Origin: Pelagibacteraceae bacterium AG-447-N18
GTDB taxonomy: Bacteria; Pseudomonadota; Alphaproteobacteria; Pelagibacterales; Pelagibacteraceae
NCBI GenBank assembly: GCA_003212275.1
Contig: QCQE01000005.1
Location: 1-63,648 of the forward strand
Length of the DNA stretch: 63,648 bases
Direction of reading: 5' to 3'
The notes beneath the pieces were generated by a model. The model was not told the origin of the DNA. It worked only from the letters and a program-made list of their open reading frames with translations, and searched no databases. A program made the translations under genes and the position numbers. Each line of letters begins with the position of its first letter. The first letter of the stretch is position 1. Positions 17,321 to 26,379 of the stretch are shown here, one piece after another.

Positions 17321-18489
17321 TTATTAGGTGTAAGTAGTATTAAGAAGTAACCAAATAAAGTGGATAAAAGTGACCCAGTTAGTACCCCTATTTTTACACC
17401 ATCCATATATTGCATATTCTCAACAAAAGCTAAATTTCCAACAAAAAGACTCATTGTGAAACCAATACCCGTTAGAACACCCACGCCATAGAAGTTATAC
17501 CAATTTGAATTATTAGGCATTTGAGCAATTTTTGTTTTAATTGACACATATGAAAATACAAAGACACCTAATTGTTTACCTACAAATAATCCTAATAAAA
17601 TTCCAAGTGGCACTTTGTCTAACAAAGAACTAAAAGATAAGCCCTCAAGAGATACTCCTGCATTGGCAAAAGCAAATAAAGGCATAATACCAAAAGCTAC
17701 GTAGGGACTTATTGCGTGTTCAACTTTGATCAACAAAGAAAAATCTTTTTTTTTCTTTCGGTGAGGTATGGTCATGGCCAATAAAACTCCAGCAATAGTA
17801 GCGTGAATACCTGAATTATGTGTAAAGTCCCAAAGAAAAATACCCACAATTAAGTAAGGTAAAAATTTTTTAATATCAAATTTATTTATTACTAACAGGA
17901 CAATAAAAGCTAACAGCATAAGCGTTAAGTATTTAATACTCAAATCGCCTGAATAAAATAAAGCAATGATAACAATCGCTCCTAAGTCATCAATGATTGC
18001 CAAAGCAGTTAAAAAAACTTTTAGAGATAATGGTACTCTCTTTCCTAATAAAGATAATACACCAAGCGAGAAAGCAATATCGGTAGCAGAGGGAATAGCC
18101 CATCCATTCATAGTTTCGCTATCACCAAAGTTTATAAATACATAAAATAGTGCAGGAACCAACATTCCGCCTACAGCAGCAATTATTGGAAGTAAAGCTT
18201 GTTTTATATTTGAAAGCTCTCCTTGTAAAAATTCTCTTTTAATTTCTAAAGTGACAAAGAAAAAAAATATTGCCATTAAGGCATCATTAATCCAATGTAA
18301 AACAGATAATTTTAATCCAAAGTTGTTAATGCCTATAAATAAGTATTTATTTAAAGTTGAAAAATATAAGTTAGATAAATTAGAATTACTAATTATTAAT
18401 GCAATTATAGCTGCGAATAACAAAACTAAACCGCTGGCTGCTTCAAGTTTAAAAAACCATTTAAAAGGTTTAGATAAGTAATTAATCAT
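17317..18489 (-). CDS. nhaA: Na+/H+ antiporter NhaA
   Basis: 390 residues, about 12 membrane segments. Key Asp pair Asp167-Asp168 in TALAIIDDLGAI (E. coli D163/D164) and Asp137 in PSATDIAFSLG (E. coli D133) are present, as is LEIKREFLQGEL near the first loops. Exchanges external protons for internal Na+ across the inner membrane, fitting a marine organism. It follows the zinc-ribbon gene by 2 bases and overlaps the peroxidase gene downstream. Confidence 0.95.
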   Translation of the reverse strand: MINYLSKPFKWFFKLEAASGLVLLFAAIIALIISNSNLSNLYFSTLNKYLFIGINNFGLKLSVLHWINDALMAIFFFFVTLEIKREFLQGELSNIKQALLPIIAAVGGMLVPALFYVFINFGDSETMNGWAIPSATDIAFSLGVLSLLGKRVPLSLKVFLTALAIIDDLGAIVIIALFYSGDLSIKYLTLMLLAFIVLLVINKFDIKKFLPYLIVGIFLWDFTHNSGIHATIAGVLLAMTIPHRKKKKDFSLLIKVEHAISPYVAFGIMPLFAFANAGVSLEGLSFSSLLDKVPLGILLGLFVGKQLGVFVFSYVSIKTKIAQMPNNSNWYNFYGVGVLTGIGFTMSLFVGNLAFVENMQYMDGVKIGVLTGSLLSTLFGYFLILLTPNK

Positions 18490-18491
18490 GA

Positions 18492-18965
18492 TTAAACTAA
18501 GTCTTTAATAAATAATTTAATATCTTTCAATATCTCAAAAAGACTAAATATAATTAGCTCAAGAGAAGGAAATAATTGATATAAGTATGAACTAAAAGTA
18601 TCTATAACGACTAATAGTGCAACAAAAGTTATCAACAATACAATTAAATACGAAAGCAATTTAGTAAATGATAAACTTTTTCTTGGTTTATATTTTGTTA
18701 TCTCGTAATTTTTTTTATCTTTTAATTTAGAATAACTTTTTTCCTTAAACGTTTTTGCTTCGTTTTTTTTTGTTTGATTTATAGTTGGTTTTTCTTTGAT
18801 ATCAATTTTAACATTCTGTTTTATTTCTTTTTTAAAATCTGAAATTCTTGGATTATAAAACCAGACATGATTACAAGAGCCACACTGAATAGTTCTTCCA
18901 TTTTTAGGAATAAGTTCTGAATTTACTTCAAATACTTTATTACAATTAATACATTCAATAATCAT
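18492..18965 (-). CDS. MJ0042-type zinc-ribbon membrane protein
   Basis: About 157 residues from the ATG at 18965 (MIIECINCNKVFEV); an in-frame upstream start at 19013 adds 16 residues with no family match. Four Cys in two CxxC pairs (CINC and CGSC) form the N-terminal zinc ribbon, then a charged linker and one transmembrane segment (~115-140). Known alphaproteobacterial relatives are short zinc-ribbon proteins of unknown function, sometimes next to ftsEX. The C-terminal end is amphipathic. Possibly the first gene of the nhaA operon. Confidence 0.7.
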   Translation of the reverse strand: MIIECINCNKVFEVNSELIPKNGRTIQCGSCNHVWFYNPRISDFKKEIKQNVKIDIKEKPTINQTKKNEAKTFKEKSYSKLKDKKNYEITKYKPRKSLSFTKLLSYLIVLLITFVALLVVIDTFSSYLYQLFPSLELIIFSLFEILKDIKLFIKDLV

Positions 18966-19116
18966 TATTTTATAAAATAAGTTAATGCTTATCTTATATC
19001 TATTTATAAGCAAAAGTTAATTATAGTTTTTTTCAGATAAAGTTGTTGGTCTTTTTAATTTACATTTTAATTGTGATGTATAAGGTAAATTATTGAAAAT
19101 TCTTAATTATTAATAG

Positions 19117-19863
19117 ATGTTCTTTTTTAAAAGTAGAAGCAAAAATTTCAGAAATAGTAAACTTAAAATCTTATCAGGCTATAACTTTAGATATAGAGGT
19201 GTTGGAAAAGAATCAGAAAAAAATATCATTAAATATGCTAATCATTTTAAATTTGATTATGAGTTTGAAAAATCAAATAAATTTGAGAGACATTTTTATT
19301 GGTTAAAGATTAAAATGCTTATTGATAATCTCGAAAAAGGAAACCATGAGTTTTATCTTTGGTTAGATGCTGACACTTTTTTTTGCAGATATGAAAACAT
19401 ATTAAATCATATTGATAAATCAAAGCATATCTTTGTTCATAACAATTTTTTTAAATCTGTTCATAAAACAAAATACAAATTTGTGAATTATCTTACCTGG
19501 GGTCCTAATGTTGGTGTTTTACTTGTTAGGAATACAAAATGGTCGTTAAATTTCTTTAAAAATGTTTGGAACAAAAAAAAATACCTTAAACATTTTTGGC
19601 CTGATAATGCTGCTTTTATGGATGAGGTTGGTTTAAAGGCAGAGATTTCTAAAATATCAGATAATAATTTATCTAAAGATGTAAGAAATAATATTTCATT
19701 CTTATCAGGTATTTGGAATAGTATGCCAAAAAGAAATTTTGAGAATCCAGAAAATGATGAAATTTCAAATTTTTATTTTGATCCTGTCATCATTCATTTG
19801 GCTGGAATAAGAAGAAGAGATAGAATTAAATTCATCAAAAAACATAAAAAAATATTTATTTGA
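19117..19863 (+). CDS. Glycosyltransferase of the nucleotide-diphospho-sugar fold (GT34-like)
   Basis: 248 residues. Contains LWLDADTFF with a DxD metal/nucleotide-sugar motif (~residue 87), NVGVLLVRNTKWSLNF, and PDNAAFMDEV, as in galactosyl/mannosyltransferases of the GMA12/MNN10 type. It lacks a signal peptide or membrane helix, so it is cytoplasmic. The gene stands alone on the + strand, convergent with a methyltransferase gene (8-base overlap). Probably acts on cell-surface glycans, by inference from type and neighbours. Acceptor and donor unknown. Confidence 0.7.
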   Translation: MFFFKSRSKNFRNSKLKILSGYNFRYRGVGKESEKNIIKYANHFKFDYEFEKSNKFERHFYWLKIKMLIDNLEKGNHEFYLWLDADTFFCRYENILNHIDKSKHIFVHNNFFKSVHKTKYKFVNYLTWGPNVGVLLVRNTKWSLNFFKNVWNKKKYLKHFWPDNAAFMDEVGLKAEISKISDNNLSKDVRNNISFLSGIWNSMPKRNFENPENDEISNFYFDPVIIHLAGIRRRDRIKFIKKHKKIFI

Positions 19864-20638
19864 ATTTTAGATCATTGATTTGACTTTTACTGTACAGGTT
19901 TAAATAACAATTAAAACCACTATTTTTATTTAGTTCATCTTTATCTAATATTTCATGCAACGGTGTAGGCAATAAGAATGGTGGTCTAGTTAAATCTATT
20001 TCCCTGTATTCTCCATCGGGGATGTCTAAATTATCTAATTTTTTAGTTTTATCTTTCAATTTGTATGTTGTTAGCAATAAATAATTAATTTTACTTTTTC
20101 TAAAGTTTTCAAAAAATAATCTTATGCTTTCAAATGACAAATGAATTAAACAATCCCTACAAATCATTAGATCTGAGTCTGGTAAACTTTCTTTAGTAAT
20201 ATCAAGTTTTATAAATTTAAGATTATTACTTTTAAATTTCCTAATATTATTATCAATTATTTCTTGAACAATGTCTCCGCCAATATAAAATAAATTTTTA
20301 TCTAAAACGTTTTTAACCCAATTAAAATCTCCACATGGTGCATCTAAAATACTTTTTATTTGATACTTTTTAACAATATTAATAATTTCTTTTTCAATAT
20401 TGATAGTATTTTTTAATTCAGATCCATATCCCGAAACACTTTCATTCGAAGACCAAAAATTAGTTTTATAAATGAGATTAAACCTTTTTTCTGATGTATC
20501 TTGATTAAAGATTAATTTCTTATTTTTTTGATAGATCTGCTTTTTAACAATTCTGTAAGGTGTGGTTATAATCTTTATGATAGCTTTAAATAGTCCATTT
20601 TGTTTGTAAAATTTATAATATCTATTTAATATAAACAT
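19856..20638 (-). CDS. Class I SAM-dependent methyltransferase
   Basis: 260 residues. SAM motif I is IKSILDAPCGDFNW (~residues 95-108), followed by GGDIVQEII and a motif with DLMICRDCLIHLSFE. N-terminal ~60 residues are basic and family-specific. Resembles methyltransferases encoded with surface glycan genes. Convergent with the glycosyltransferase above, and both may modify the same surface structure (inference only). Substrate unknown. Confidence 0.75.
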   Translation of the reverse strand: MFILNRYYKFYKQNGLFKAIIKIITTPYRIVKKQIYQKNKKLIFNQDTSEKRFNLIYKTNFWSSNESVSGYGSELKNTINIEKEIINIVKKYQIKSILDAPCGDFNWVKNVLDKNLFYIGGDIVQEIIDNNIRKFKSNNLKFIKLDITKESLPDSDLMICRDCLIHLSFESIRLFFENFRKSKINYLLLTTYKLKDKTKKLDNLDIPDGEYREIDLTRPPFLLPTPLHEILDKDELNKNSGFNCYLNLYSKSQINDLKFK

Positions 20639-20723
20639 CGTCTCTTCTAGAAATTATATTAAAATATAGAAGGTAAAATGAATTATTTCTACTTTTCCTC
20701 ATCATTAAACCTTTTTCTTTTTA

Positions 20724-20751
20724 TTGAAAACATAAGTAAAAACGCTATAAC
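20724..20751 (+). promoter_or_regulatory. sigma-70-type promoter of tRNA-Pro
   Basis: TTGAAA (20724-20729), 16-base spacer, TATAAC (20746-20751). The expected transcription start is about 3 bases before the mature tRNA 5' end at 20761. It would also drive the complex I gene immediately downstream. Confidence 0.7.
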
Positions 20752-20760
20752 GAACATTCT

Positions 20761-20837
<77 letters not shown>

Positions 20838-20842
20838 TTGAT

Positions 20843-21124
20843 ATGAAAAAAGCAAAAATTTACATACCTAATAAAAGTGCAATGCAATCTGGTTTAGGAA
20901 AACTTGACAAATGGATACTTGAATTTGAAACTAAAGATCCCACAAAAAATCCTTTAATGGGATGGGAAAGTTCTAATGATACATATAGTGAGCTGAAACT
21001 AGAATTTTCAACCAAAGAATTGGCGATAAATTATGCAAAGAAGAAAAAAATTGATTATGAGCTAATTGAGCCAAAAAAAAGAAAAATAGTAAAAAAATCC
21101 TACGCAGATAATTTTTTAAAATAG
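20843..21124 (+). CDS. Complex I accessory subunit NDUFS4-like (ETC complex I family)
   Basis: 93 residues. Strong match by eye to the alphaproteobacterial homolog of mitochondrial NDUFS4 (18 kDa): AKIYIPNKSAMQSGLGK, then W-LEF, NPLMGWESSNDT and the YAKKKKIDYEL segment. It is a peripheral matrix/cytoplasmic-side subunit of NADH:ubiquinone oxidoreductase, absent from most other bacteria. ATG lies 5 bases after the CCA of tRNA-Pro with no Shine-Dalgarno between, so the message is probably released by tRNA 3' processing and is nearly leaderless. Confidence 0.88.
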   Translation: MKKAKIYIPNKSAMQSGLGKLDKWILEFETKDPTKNPLMGWESSNDTYSELKLEFSTKELAINYAKKKKIDYELIEPKKRKIVKKSYADNFLK

Positions 21125-21131
21125 ATAGATA

Positions 21132-22124
21132 ATGTTTAAATTTTTTACAGATAGAAGATGGTATTTATGGAGTATAGGTGGAACATTACTAATTTTAATG
21201 GCTACTTGGTATCAGGTTCAACTTGATGTGAGAATTAATGAATGGTTTGGTGAATTTTATGATACTTTACAAAAAGCTCTCACTAATCCTAATTCAGTAT
21301 CTGAAAAAGAATTTATCGCATATCTTTTTACATTTGCTAAAATTGCAGCTGTATACATTTTGGTAGTTATTTTTAGTGATTATTTTACCAGCCACTGGAC
21401 ATTTAGATGGAGAACTGCAATGGCAGATTTTTATCACGACAAATGGAATGATGCCTCTTCTATAGAAGGAGCGTCTCAAAGAGTTCAAGAGGACACTCTT
21501 AAATTTGCTAGAATAATGGAAGGGCTGGGGGCGGAATTACTTAGAAGTGTAATGACGTTGATTGCTTTTACTCCAATTTTATGGGGCTTATCAAAAAGTA
21601 TTACAGTATTACCATGGATTGGTGAAGTTGAACATGCTTTAGTTTGGGTCGCGATTATATCAGCATTGGGTGGAACAATATTATTGGCCAGTGTAGGGAT
21701 TAAACTTCCTGGCATTGAATATGATATTCAAAAAGAAGAGGCTGCTTATAGGAAAGAATTAGTTTTAGGAGAGGATTTTAAAGAAAGTGCACAACCTGCA
21801 AAAATTACAGATCTTTATGGAGGTGTTAGAAAGATTCATTATAAAATGTATTTTCACTACCTTTACTTTAATGCAGTAAAATGGAGTTACTTACAAGGTA
21901 TGGTAATTGTACCATATTTAGCATTAGCACCAACGATTGTGACTGGTGCAATAACACTTGGTTTTGTTCAACAAATTATAAGAGCTTTTGGTCGAGTTGA
22001 AACATCACTACAATATCTAGTTAGAAGCTGGCCAATTATTGTTGAACTAATTTCAGTTTGGAAAAGATTGAGAGAATTTGAATCAAAATTAGAGAAAAAT
22101 ATATCTATTGAAACTGCAAAATAA
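21132..22124 (+). CDS. SbmA/BacA-family peptide transporter
   Basis: 330 residues with about 6-7 membrane segments. The SbmA/BacA signature is clear: DVRINEWFGEFYDTLQKAL, YFTSHWTFRWRTAM, IEGASQRVQEDTLKFARIMEGLG and the C-terminal LQYLVRSWPIIVELISVWKR. Known: these are proton-driven ABC-like permeases without an ATPase domain that import antimicrobial peptides, B12-like molecules and other bulky substrates. It starts 7 bases after the NDUFS4-like gene and its stop overlaps the glpX start (TAATG), suggesting one transcript. Confidence 0.87.
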   Translation: MFKFFTDRRWYLWSIGGTLLILMATWYQVQLDVRINEWFGEFYDTLQKALTNPNSVSEKEFIAYLFTFAKIAAVYILVVIFSDYFTSHWTFRWRTAMADFYHDKWNDASSIEGASQRVQEDTLKFARIMEGLGAELLRSVMTLIAFTPILWGLSKSITVLPWIGEVEHALVWVAIISALGGTILLASVGIKLPGIEYDIQKEEAAYRKELVLGEDFKESAQPAKITDLYGGVRKIHYKMYFHYLYFNAVKWSYLQGMVIVPYLALAPTIVTGAITLGFVQQIIRAFGRVETSLQYLVRSWPIIVELISVWKRLREFESKLEKNISIETAK

Positions 22125-23071
22125 TGTCATTGGACAAAAAATTTGAAGACTTATTTTTAAATGTTTCAATCAAAGCAGCCTTATCATCTTACCATTTTGT
22201 TGGAAAAAAAGATAAAATAGCAGCAGATAAATCAGCTGTAGATGCAATGAGAAATAAACTTAATGAAATAGAAATGAGAGGAAAGGTGGTTATAGGAGAG
22301 GGAGAACTGGATGAAGCTCCTATGCTTTATATTGGGGAAACTTTAGGTACCATGAGTGGTCCCGAATTAGATATTGCTGTGGATCCTTTAGAGGGAACTA
22401 ATTTTGTAGCAAATAATCAGCCAGGAGCATTGTCTGTCATTGCAGTTGCAGAAAAGTCAAATTTATTTAGTGCACCAGAGACTTATATGAACAAAATTTC
22501 TGCAAATGTACCCTCTGAAGGTATTATTGATTTGGATTATTCAGTTAAAAAAAATATTTCTAATCTTGCAGATTATAAGAATAAACAACCTAATGAACTT
22601 TCTGCATGTATTTTAGATCGACCAAGGCATAAAAAAATTATTGAAGAACTAAGGAATTTGAAGGTTAATTTAAAACTTATTTCTGATGGAGATGTATCAG
22701 GAGCTTTATTAGTTTCTGATAAAAAATACAATATAGACATTTTTATGGGTATTGGTGGCGGACCTGAGGGCGTGCTTGCAGCTTCTGCTTTGGATGCTTT
22801 TGATTGTTTTTTTCAAGGTAGATTCATTTTCGATAATGAAAATGATGTAAATAGGGCAAAAAAAATGGGTATAGATGATCTAAATAAAAAGTATTTGTTA
22901 AATGAAATAATTACAGGCGACTCAATTTTTTGTGCAACCGGCATTACAAACGGGGACATTGTTTCTGGGATAAAAATAGAGGAAAATGATTATATATCAG
23001 AAACGCTCATTACGCATAAATCTACAAATTTGAAAAAAATAATAAAATCAAAAAATGAAATAGATGAATAA
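22124..23071 (+). CDS. glpX: Fructose-1,6-bisphosphatase class II
   Basis: 315 residues. Metal and phosphate motifs: VVIGEGELDEAPMLYIGE (~46-63), VDPLEGTNF (~86), DGDVSGALL and the GIGGGPEGVLAASAL loop. Hydrolyses fructose-1,6-bisphosphate to fructose-6-phosphate in gluconeogenesis. Overlaps the merR gene downstream by 8 bases. Confidence 0.93.
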   Translation: MSLDKKFEDLFLNVSIKAALSSYHFVGKKDKIAADKSAVDAMRNKLNEIEMRGKVVIGEGELDEAPMLYIGETLGTMSGPELDIAVDPLEGTNFVANNQPGALSVIAVAEKSNLFSAPETYMNKISANVPSEGIIDLDYSVKKNISNLADYKNKQPNELSACILDRPRHKKIIEELRNLKVNLKLISDGDVSGALLVSDKKYNIDIFMGIGGGPEGVLAASALDAFDCFFQGRFIFDNENDVNRAKKMGIDDLNKKYLLNEIITGDSIFCATGITNGDIVSGIKIEENDYISETLITHKSTNLKKIIKSKNEIDE

Positions 23072-23435
23072 AGAAGATAATTCCTACAAAACTATAGGCG
23101 AAGTTGTTAAAATATTGAATTTAAAATCAAAAAAAGGGGACTCTTTACCCACTCATACGCTTCGTTTTTGGGAAAAAGAGTTTAAACAAATTAAACCTAA
23201 AATACTTACTGGAAATAGAAGATATTATGACAAAAAAAACATTGAATTATTAAAAAAAATTCATTTTTTATTAAAAGATCAAGGAATGACTATCAAAGGT
23301 GTAAAGAAAATACTAAATAATAAAGAACCTTTAAAGCTTGACGAAATGGCAGATAATTCTATAAGAGCAGATAATTTTAAAAATAAGTTAAATAAGATTT
23401 CAAAAATTGTAAAAAGTTTAAAAAAATTTAAATAA
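23064..23435 (+). CDS. MerR-family transcriptional regulator
   Basis: 123 residues. Winged-helix DNA-binding domain with THTLRFWEKEFKQIKP and GNRRYYDKKNIELLKKI, followed by a short helix. No metal-binding Cys. In many alphaproteobacteria this MerR gene follows ihfA (plsX-fabH-ihfA-merR). Here it follows glpX instead, while ihfA lies at 36.5 kb. Targets unknown. Confidence 0.85.
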   Translation: MNKEDNSYKTIGEVVKILNLKSKKGDSLPTHTLRFWEKEFKQIKPKILTGNRRYYDKKNIELLKKIHFLLKDQGMTIKGVKKILNNKEPLKLDEMADNSIRADNFKNKLNKISKIVKSLKKFK

Positions 23436-23436
23436 G

Positions 23437-23628
23437 ATGGCAAAAAAAACTCATATAAAAGTTCGTTTAGTCCCTGAAGAAAAACCTGATAGTCCTTTTT
23501 TTTATTATGTAAAAAAACCTGCTGGTGGAGAAAAAGCCAAAGTAAAATTAAAAGCTAGAAAATATAATCCTTCAACTAGAAAACATGAAATTTTTGTTGA
23601 AAAAAAATTACCACCACATAGTAAATAA
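23437..23628 (+). CDS. rpmG: 50S ribosomal protein L33
   Basis: 63 residues. Matches L33 in IKVRLV, PFFYYVKKP and the signature LKARKYNPSTRKHEIFVEKK. It is a little longer than the usual 55 residues because of a PAGGEKAK insertion. No zinc-binding Cys (C- form). Its stop abuts the convergent chorismate mutase gene with no gap. Confidence 0.92.
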   Translation: MAKKTHIKVRLVPEEKPDSPFFYYVKKPAGGEKAKVKLKARKYNPSTRKHEIFVEKKLPPHSK

Positions 23629-23919
23629 TCATTTTTTTTTAAAATTTCTTCTTTCGTAATCAATATAAGACCAGATCATATTTTTCCATATTCTATTAGT
23701 AATACGTGGATCAATTTTATTCTTTAAAGATTTTTTTCTTATATTACTAAGTATGGATTTAATTCTTTTTTGATCAACTATTTGATTTTTTCTATCTTTA
23801 AGTTCTAAAACTTTTTTTACAAGAAATGTTCTCTTTTTTATAATTTTTATAAGTGAATTATCTATTTTATCTAGTTCTGATCTAATTTTGCTTAGTTTTT
23901 TTCGTTTTTGCGGCGACAT
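23629..23919 (-). CDS. Chorismate mutase (AroQ class, free-standing)
   Basis: 96 residues, all-helical. The AroQ pattern is seen: RSELDKIDNSLIKIIKKR at the N-terminus, VLELKDRKNQI, and Arg/Lys active-site positions, with the C-terminal helix IWKNMIWSYIDYERR. Converts chorismate to prephenate for Phe/Tyr synthesis. Adjacent to, but convergent with, rpmG. Confidence 0.85.
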   Translation of the reverse strand: MSPQKRKKLSKIRSELDKIDNSLIKIIKKRTFLVKKVLELKDRKNQIVDQKRIKSILSNIRKKSLKNKIDPRITNRIWKNMIWSYIDYERRNFKKK

Positions 23920-23962
23920 TTATATATTTGGATAATTAAAAAATTATTATATTTATGCGCAT

Positions 23963-24979
23963 ATGTACACAGCAAATCATAAGATTAATTATCAATTATC
24001 TCTCTGGTTAATTTCAATGTTTTGGATTGTGTCCATTATGATTGTTGTTGGTGGTTTAACAAGATTAACGGACTCAGGTCTTTCAATTACTAAATGGCAA
24101 CTTTTCTCAGGATTTTTACCACCTTTAAATCAAGAAGACTGGATTTCATATTTTAATCTTTATAAGCAAATACCAGAATTTAAATTACAAAATTACAATA
24201 TGAATATGCAAGAATTTAAAATTATTTTTTGGTGGGAATGGGCACATCGTTTTTTAGGAAGATTAATTGGTATCGGATTTTTAATACCATTAATTTATTT
24301 TTCTTTTAAAATTAGTATTTCAAAATTGTATAGTTTGTATTTAATTTTTTTTCTAATATGTTTTCAAGGCTTTATTGGTTGGTATATGGTCAGTAGTGGA
24401 CTTATAGATAGAGTTGATGTAAGTCATTTTAGATTATCTATTCATTTATTAATTGCTTTTATTATTTTATCATTAATATTCTGGAACTATCTCAAGCTAA
24501 ATTTGAGTTATAATACAACAAATAAAATAAATCCTTTAATACCACTCGTTTTTTTAACATTGGTCTTTACACAAATTGTTATAGGAGCTTTTGTATCTGG
24601 TATGGATGCTGGAAAAATTTACAATTCCTGGCCAAATATGGGTACAGCATATTTTCCTGATGACAATGAATTTGTTAATTTATTTAAACTATCTGCTTTT
24701 AGCGATCCATCTTTAGTTCAATTTATTCATAGAAACTTAGCTTATATAATCGGATTTTATTATTTATTTATGTTTTACAAAATTTATAAGAATAAAATTT
24801 TTGATTTATACAAATCTATAAATGTATTGGGTTTCTTTATTTTATTACAAATTTTTTTAGGAATAATAACAATTTTATATGGTGCACAAATCTATATAGC
24901 ATCTATGCACCAAATAAGTTCAATCTTTTTGGTAAGTTCTTGTATCTATTTTTTATACCTTAATACAAGATTTAACTAA
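23963..24979 (+). CDS. ctaA: Heme A synthase (CtaA/COX15)
   Basis: 338 residues, eight membrane helices. GGLTRLTDSGLSITKWQLFS near the N-terminus is the family signature. Conserved haem-ligand His are present in WEWAHRFLGR, LSIHLL, QFIHRNLAY and ASMHQIS. Oxidises the haem O methyl group to haem A for the aa3-type cytochrome oxidase. The 3' end overlaps convergent metY by 8 bases. Confidence 0.93.
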   Translation: MYTANHKINYQLSLWLISMFWIVSIMIVVGGLTRLTDSGLSITKWQLFSGFLPPLNQEDWISYFNLYKQIPEFKLQNYNMNMQEFKIIFWWEWAHRFLGRLIGIGFLIPLIYFSFKISISKLYSLYLIFFLICFQGFIGWYMVSSGLIDRVDVSHFRLSIHLLIAFIILSLIFWNYLKLNLSYNTTNKINPLIPLVFLTLVFTQIVIGAFVSGMDAGKIYNSWPNMGTAYFPDDNEFVNLFKLSAFSDPSLVQFIHRNLAYIIGFYYLFMFYKIYKNKIFDLYKSINVLGFFILLQIFLGIITILYGAQIYIASMHQISSIFLVSSCIYFLYLNTRFN

Positions 24980-26300
24980 CCGCCTTTAATTTACCTTTAG
25001 AAGATTTGTTTAAAGCTTGGTTTAAATCCTCAATAATATCATCTACATGCTCAATACCAATACAAAGTCTTACATAGCTCTGTGTAACTCCAGATGCTGC
25101 AAGTTCTTTTTCATTTAATTGGCTATGTGTTGTGCTAGCAGGATGTATTGCTAAACTTCTCACATCACCAATATTTGCAACATGATAAAACATTTTTAAA
25201 GACTCAATGAATGTTTTTCCAGCCTCAATACCACCTTTTAATTCAATACCAACCATTGGCCCATAACCACCCTTTAGGTATTTTTTTGCTCTATCGGAAA
25301 TTGGTTTATTATGTTCAGTAGAATAGATTACTTTTGTAACCTCTTTGTGCTTTTTTAAAAAATTAACAACTTTCTCAGCATTTTCACAATGTTGTTTCAT
25401 ACGTAAAGCTACAGTCTCTAAACCTTGAATTATTGCAAATGCATTATCAGGTGCTAATGCGGAACCAAGATCTCTTAGTAAACATACTCTAGCTCTCACT
25501 GCAAAAGGAACATTTGCTCCTGTTAGCTCAGGCACTGCTTTGCCCCATATTACACCACCATAACTAGCATCAGGTTCATTAAATAAAGGTTGTCTTTTTG
25601 GATCAGCTGTCCAATCAAAATTACCACTATCAACAATGCTCCCTGCTACTGCAGTTCCATGTCCACCAATATATTTAGTAAGGGAATGAATTACTATGGC
25701 TGCACCATGTTCGATTGGTTTACAAATAACTGGTGATGCAGTATTATCCATGATTAATGGAATATTGTATTTTCTGCCAATATCAGAAACTTCTTTAATA
25801 GGAAAAACTCTAAGATAAGGATTTGGTAAAGTTTCTCCATAAAAAGCTCTTGTTTTATCATCTACCATTTTTTCAAAATTTTTTGGATCACTTGGGTCTG
25901 CATATCTAATTTCAATTCCTAATTTACTTAATGTATGAGTAAATAAAGATACAGTTCCACCATATAGATCTGTTGAACTTACAATATTGTCACCCGCTTG
26001 AGCCACATTTAATATTGCAAAAGATGATGCTGTTTGACCTGAAGATACTGTTACACAAGATAATCCTCCTTCTAAAGCAGCAACTCTTTTTTCTAAAACA
26101 TCATTAGTCGGATTCATAATTCTTGTGTAGATGTTTCCAAATTCTTTTAATGCAAAAAGATTAGCAGCATGTTCAGTATTATTAAATTGATATGATGTCG
26201 TTCTATAGATAGGTACAGCTACAGCATTTGTGGCTGGATCACTTTTATAGTCACCACCATGAATGGCTATAGTTTCTGGGTTATTTCTTTTAGTACTCAT
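24972..26300 (-). CDS. metY: O-acetylhomoserine sulfhydrylase / aminocarboxypropyltransferase
   Basis: About 442 residues from the ATG at 26300 (MSTKRNNPETIAIHGG). The longer in-frame start at 26354 would lie within the riboswitch leader and is rejected. PLP-lysine in HSLTKYIGGHGTAVAG, phosphate loop SSGQTASSFAI, and the RVCLLRDLGSALAPDNAF segment identify the Cys/Met-metabolism PLP family, MetY branch. Makes homocysteine from O-acetylhomoserine and a sulfide donor. A strong AGGAG lies 5-6 bases upstream and is part of the SAM-V pseudoknot. Control by SAM riboswitches is the expected feedback. Confidence 0.93.
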   Translation of the reverse strand: MSTKRNNPETIAIHGGDYKSDPATNAVAVPIYRTTSYQFNNTEHAANLFALKEFGNIYTRIMNPTNDVLEKRVAALEGGLSCVTVSSGQTASSFAILNVAQAGDNIVSSTDLYGGTVSLFTHTLSKLGIEIRYADPSDPKNFEKMVDDKTRAFYGETLPNPYLRVFPIKEVSDIGRKYNIPLIMDNTASPVICKPIEHGAAIVIHSLTKYIGGHGTAVAGSIVDSGNFDWTADPKRQPLFNEPDASYGGVIWGKAVPELTGANVPFAVRARVCLLRDLGSALAPDNAFAIIQGLETVALRMKQHCENAEKVVNFLKKHKEVTKVIYSTEHNKPISDRAKKYLKGGYGPMVGIELKGGIEAGKTFIESLKMFYHVANIGDVRSLAIHPASTTHSQLNEKELAASGVTQSYVRLCIGIEHVDDIIEDLNQALNKSSKGKLKAVS

Positions 26301-26303
26301 TTT

Positions 26304-26345
26304 TACTCCTTTTTTAGTGCTTTTGCTTAATGCAAGGCGCACAAT
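26304..26345 (-). promoter_or_regulatory. SAM-V riboswitch in the metY leader
   Basis: On the minus strand: stem GUGC (26342-26339) / GCAC (26320-26317), loop GCCUUGCAUUAAGC, and a 3' strand CUAAAAAAGGAG. Loop CCUU (26337-26334) can pair with AAGG (26311-26308), forming the SAM-II/SAM-V-type pseudoknot that buries the AGGAG ribosome-binding site of metY. Known: SAM-V was described in Pelagibacter and controls translation. Folded by hand only. Confidence 0.85.
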
Positions 26346-26379
26346 ATAGTTCAAATGCCTACCGATTTTATGAAAGTTT

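Noticed and set aside
26301-26354. Upstream in-frame start for metY at 26354
   Set aside because: It would place coding sequence across the SAM-V aptamer and adds residues not found in MetY. The ATG at 26300 has the ribosome-binding site.
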